Positions 15,698-17,998 of a stretch of DNA of 17,998 nucleotides are shown in pieces (the stretch's first letter is position 1; each line of letters begins with the position of its first letter). This DNA is from CAZTLI01 sp964614375 (lineage in GTDB: Bacteria; Chloroflexota; Anaerolineae; Aggregatilineales; Phototrophicaceae), in assembly GCA_964614375.1 (NCBI GenBank), contig CAZTLI010000056.1, forward strand, positions 1 to 17,998. Reading direction: 5' to 3'. Both the position numbers and the translations under genes were made by a program. The notes under the pieces are model-generated. The model was not told where the DNA came from and ran no database searches. It saw nothing but the letters and a program-made list of their open reading frames with translations.

Positions 15698-15727
15698 AAG
15701 GGGCAAGCAAACCCGCGTTTGCCCCTT
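15698..15727 (+). terminator. stem-loop after the carboxylase operon, weak T-tract
   Basis: AAGGGGCAA (15698-15706) and TTGCCCCTT (15719-15727) form a perfect 9-bp stem with a 12-base loop, starting 11 bases after the carrier stop. The downstream side has only three T residues (15726-15728) before CATG, so it is a poor classic terminator and could instead be an mRNA 3'-end stabiliser or Rho-assisted stop. Placement at the operon end supports a terminating role. Confidence 0.5.
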
Positions 15728-15803
15728 TCATGTTGCAACTCGCATCGAAGCGGTACTCGTTTAGACAATTCTCTCAAATAAAAATTCTGTTAAATGCTCG
15801 TTA

Positions 15804-15837
15804 TTGACCTGCCACGAAATCGCGCATGTATTATACT
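15804..15837 (+). promoter_or_regulatory. candidate promoter of the first secreted-protein gene
   Basis: The 208-base gap 15688-15895 holds the stem-loop above and this element. TATACT (15832-15837) is a good -10 box, but the nearest -35-like string, TTGACC (15804-15809), is 22 bases away; using the overlapping TATTAT (15829-15834) gives 19. The spacing is poor, so either the promoter is weak, activator-dependent, or the -35 is not TTGACC. A 10-base palindrome ATAACGTTAT lies at 15866-15875. Confidence 0.3.
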
Positions 15838-15895
15838 GATATCTATCGCGGACGTGGTGTTTGCGATAACGTTATTGGTCATATTGGAGGCAACC

Positions 15896-17098
15896 GTGAA
15901 ACGATTTTTGCTCCTGTTAGCACTTACAATCATTCTATTGATGGTGACAGCAATGGCGATTGCTCAGGATGATGACACATGCCCGGTGATTGTGCAGGAG
16001 GCGCTGGATGCAACAGACCTGGCTTGTGCGGATACTGGACGGAATGAAGCGTGCTACGGCAATGTGTCGATAAATGCGATACCCCGCGACGGGGTAGATG
16101 ACGAGACCTTCATATTTGAACAACAGGGCGATGTTGTCCCTGTTGCGACGATTCAGACGCTGCAACTGGCTCCGCTCGATAGGGAAATGGGAACATGGGG
16201 TGTGGCCTTGCTGCGCTTGCAAGCCAATATTCCCGATTCATTACCGGGTCAGAATGTGACGTTCCTCGCCTTTGGTGATGTCGAGATTGAAAGCGGCAGC
16301 GAAGGGATGGATGTCTTTTTCTTCCATTCGGGGGTTGGCGATGCGGCCTGTGAAGAAGCACCCGAAAGTGGCTTGCTCATCCAGACACCTGATGGTGTGG
16401 GCGAGGTGGCCTTCACCATGAACGGCGTTGATGTGACACTGGGTTCGACGGCCTTTTTCCAGGCTGAACCGGATGGCTTTATGGGTGTTTATTTGTTTGA
16501 TGGTGGTGCGACTGTGAGCGCCGAAGGCGAAACACAGGTGCTGCCTGCGGGCAACGCGCTTCTCGTGCCAATGGATGCCGATTTGCGGCCTGCCGGCCCG
16601 CCAACCGAACCGCATGAATTTGAGGTTGAGGATTTCGCCGCGCTGCCGCTTGATAGGGTGACGGCGTTTACTGGTGGTGATGAACAATCCGTATCGGGTG
16701 AGGTTATTGTGCCACTTAATGGAACATGGCAGTCATCGCTGATAGACGACATTGCCATCGTGGGCGATGGCTGCCCACCGGGTATGAGTACAGTCGTCAT
16801 CGGGCCGATGGTGGAACAAATGACCGCAGAGTTTGGTTCGGGTGACGCGGTATTTGTCGATTTTGGTGATCCGTTTGATCCTACATTAGTGTTCGCGGAG
16901 TCTGGTATTCCATTTGAGATGACCAACCCGGAACTGAATGTATATGTCTTCCTCTTTACTGACGAAGGTGTGTCTGCTGAATGGTATATGACAGTTGTGT
17001 CGGAGACTGAACTTACGATAACATCAACCATTAGCATGGGCGTGCCCGGCGGTTGTGACATTATCGTCCCCATCGGTCTGGAGCGTGTTGGGGACTAA
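15896..17098 (+). CDS. secreted protein with FecR-like beta region, unknown function
   Basis: This 400-residue protein has a signal peptide (KRFLLLLALTIILLMVTAMAIA, cleavage likely after Ala23 before QDDD). An N-terminal module has Cys at 29, 44 and 53 (CPV-x12-C-x8-CYG) and a fourth Cys in GDAACEEAPESG, so two disulfides are plausible. Residues about 165-245 (VDVTLGSTAFFQAE, GVYLFDGGATVSAEG, VLPAGNALLVP) resemble the beta repeat of FecR-type domains. The C-terminal part from about 280 (NGTWQSSLIDDIAIVGDGC to GGCDIIVPIGLERVGD) is beta-rich and unrecognised. The start is GTG 15896, because GGAGG (15886-15890) lies 5 bases before it; longer in-frame starts add a non-signal N-terminus. It is a paralogue of the next gene. 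Function unknown; location outside the cell membrane is likely. Confidence 0.8.
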   Translation: MKRFLLLLALTIILLMVTAMAIAQDDDTCPVIVQEALDATDLACADTGRNEACYGNVSINAIPRDGVDDETFIFEQQGDVVPVATIQTLQLAPLDREMGTWGVALLRLQANIPDSLPGQNVTFLAFGDVEIESGSEGMDVFFFHSGVGDAACEEAPESGLLIQTPDGVGEVAFTMNGVDVTLGSTAFFQAEPDGFMGVYLFDGGATVSAEGETQVLPAGNALLVPMDADLRPAGPPTEPHEFEVEDFAALPLDRVTAFTGGDEQSVSGEVIVPLNGTWQSSLIDDIAIVGDGCPPGMSTVVIGPMVEQMTAEFGSGDAVFVDFGDPFDPTLVFAESGIPFEMTNPELNVYVFLFTDEGVSAEWYMTVVSETELTITSTISMGVPGGCDIIVPIGLERVGD

Positions 17099-17127
17099 TT
17101 AACCCCCCACATTATACTGGACGATGC

Positions 17128-17159
17128 CGCGCGCCGATTCTGTACAGGGTCGGCGCGTG
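17128..17159 (+). terminator. strong GC stem-loop between the two secreted-protein genes
   Basis: CGCGCCGA (17130-17137) pairs perfectly with TCGGCGCG (17150-17157); one G-U and one C-G pair extend it to ten pairs (17128-17137 with 17150-17159). The 12-base loop contains the palindrome TGTACA. No T-tract follows, so it may be a non-classic terminator for the upstream gene or a structured leader if transcription begins at the TATACT at 17113-17118. Confidence 0.45.
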
Positions 17160-17168
17160 CTGTTATGA

Positions 17169-17197
17169 TGAACACATTTGCTAAGAACAAGTATAAA
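17169..17197 (+). promoter_or_regulatory. candidate sigma70-type promoter of the second secreted-protein gene
   Basis: TGAACA (17169-17174) and TATAAA (17192-17197) are 17 bases apart; the -10 matches at five positions and the -35 at four. The start site would be near 17204, leaving a leader of about 18 bases that contains AAGGGG ahead of the ATG at 17222. A competing TATACT lies at 17113-17118. Confidence 0.4.
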
Positions 17198-17221
17198 ACC
17201 ACATCTTATGAAGGGGATTGA

Positions 17222-17998
17222 ATGAAACGAATATTTGTCGTTGTCCTTGTCGTGTTCACTAGTCCGGTTTATGCACAAGAAACCACACCAGAACCCGATG
17301 CCGTCTGCCCTGTGCCATTGCAAACAGCTCTCGACAGTACATTTACGGCCTGTAACGACATTGAATCAGGCATGGCGTGTTTTGGCTATGATACAGTGAG
17401 TGCGCTACCTGTTGATGATGCCGACGATGTTGTTTTTTCGACTCTTGGCGACACCGTGAATTTGCGTGATATTCAATGGATGAGCGTTAGCACCGAATCC
17501 CATACATGGGGAATTACGCGCCTCAATGTGCAGGTCTATCAAGTTGGGACATGGGATGTGCAGGACGTGACGATGCTCGTATTCGGCAATACGCAGATGC
17601 AGAATGCCGGACAAGAAGGCGTGACAATCACCACGCTCGATTTGACCGTCACGGCAGCGGAAGGCGCAAATATTCGTGTTCAACCCGATACCGATTTTCG
17701 CGTGATTCGGCCTGTCACGGCAGGTGATATGGTCAAGGCCACTGGACGATTGGCCGATAATTCATGGGTGCGCGTGCTGCTGCCCGATGGACAAACCGGG
17801 TGGTTGGCGACAAGTGCGTTTGGTGTAGATGTCGAGATTGACACCTTAGCGGAAGTTGAGCCGGATGACGAGCTTACGGGTGGATTATATCGCCCGATGG
17901 CCTCGTTCAGCCTGCAATCGGGCATAGATGATGCGGCCTGTGTAAATGTGCCCGAAAGTGGTGTCTTGATGCAGACGCCGCCGGATGCTGGTGCAGTT
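17222..17998 (+). CDS. secreted protein with inserted SH3b domain, C-terminus off right edge
   Basis: The frame from ATG 17222 is open to the window edge, giving 259 residues; the C-terminus is missing. KRIFVVVLVVFTSPVYA is a signal peptide with likely cleavage after Ala18. The N-terminal module matches the preceding gene: Cys29, Cys44 and Cys53 with the same spacing (CPV...AL...AC...MACFG), then VTMLVFG, and later DDAACVNVPESGVLMQTP aligning with GDAACEEAPESGLLIQTP. Between these blocks is a bacterial SH3 domain at about 143-203: VTAAEGANIRVQP, VTAGDMVKATGRLADNSWVRV and QTGWLATSAF are standard SH3b signatures. SH3b domains usually bind peptidoglycan or other wall material. AAGGGG lies 7 bases or so before the ATG. 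A FecR-like region probably follows beyond the edge, by analogy with the paralogue. Confidence 0.82.
   Translation, partial: MKRIFVVVLVVFTSPVYAQETTPEPDAVCPVPLQTALDSTFTACNDIESGMACFGYDTVSALPVDDADDVVFSTLGDTVNLRDIQWMSVSTESHTWGITRLNVQVYQVGTWDVQDVTMLVFGNTQMQNAGQEGVTITTLDLTVTAAEGANIRVQPDTDFRVIRPVTAGDMVKATGRLADNSWVRVLLPDGQTGWLATSAFGVDVEIDTLAEVEPDDELTGGLYRPMASFSLQSGIDDAACVNVPESGVLMQTPPDAGAV

Noticed and set aside
15794..15895. Longer start for the first secreted protein at 15794
   Set aside because: The GTG at 15896 has GGAGG at 5 bases and begins a proper signal peptide; the longer version covers the probable -10 box.
1..17998. Search for tRNA, rRNA, CRISPR repeats, insertion sequences, integrases and origin repeats
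   Set aside because: None was seen by eye on either strand; a covariance-model search would be the proper test for small RNAs.

Overview
The window looks like chromosomal sequence from a Chloroflexota bacterium, probably near Anaerolineae. This is inferred from overall protein flavour: large polytopic glycosyltransferases with a C-terminal beta domain, and secreted 'CPV...AL...C...AC(Y/F)G' proteins with SH3b or FecR-like parts. No rRNA or marker gene confirms it. Base composition looks near half G+C and even throughout. I see no tRNA, rRNA, CRISPR array, insertion sequence or phage gene. Coding density is high; the longest gap between genes is about 210 bases.

Layout. (1) 1-3650, minus strand: two adjacent GT-C fold (PMT/GT39-like) membrane glycosyltransferases; the second runs off the left edge. 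(2) 3803-4960, plus: a membrane-anchored SGNH/GDSL hydrolase, divergent from the glycosyltransferases. (3) 4957-5355, minus: methylmalonyl-CoA epimerase. (4) 5469-8802, plus: acyl-CoA dehydrogenase, zinc-less MDR oxidoreductase, an unknown 155-residue protein and a CYTH-domain protein, behind an extended -10 promoter. (5) 8885-15687, plus: methylmalonyl-CoA mutase large subunit, a small membrane protein, a TIR-domain protein, a second membrane protein, then the three subunits of a propionyl-CoA-type carboxylase (carboxyltransferase, biotin carboxylase, biotin carrier). (6) 15896-17998, plus: two paralogous secreted proteins, the second cut by the right edge and carrying an inserted SH3b domain.

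How the genes fit together. Blocks 3-5 form most of a propionyl-CoA to succinyl-CoA route: carboxylation to (S)-methylmalonyl-CoA, epimerisation to the (R) form, and B12-dependent rearrangement. The acyl-CoA dehydrogenase and MDR enzyme fit upstream acyl-CoA oxidation/reduction, so the cluster probably serves odd-chain or branched-chain acyl-CoA or propionate use. The B12-binding small subunit of the mutase and its G-protein chaperone are not in the window.

Most notable points. A perfect TGTGA-N6-TCACA palindrome, the consensus of CRP/FNR-family operators, overlaps the stop codon of the CYTH (class IV adenylate cyclase-like) gene and sits about 42-44 bases upstream of the predicted start of the mutase transcript. 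A TIR protein translationally coupled to a membrane protein lies inside the carboxylase/mutase operon, where no metabolic role for TIR is expected.
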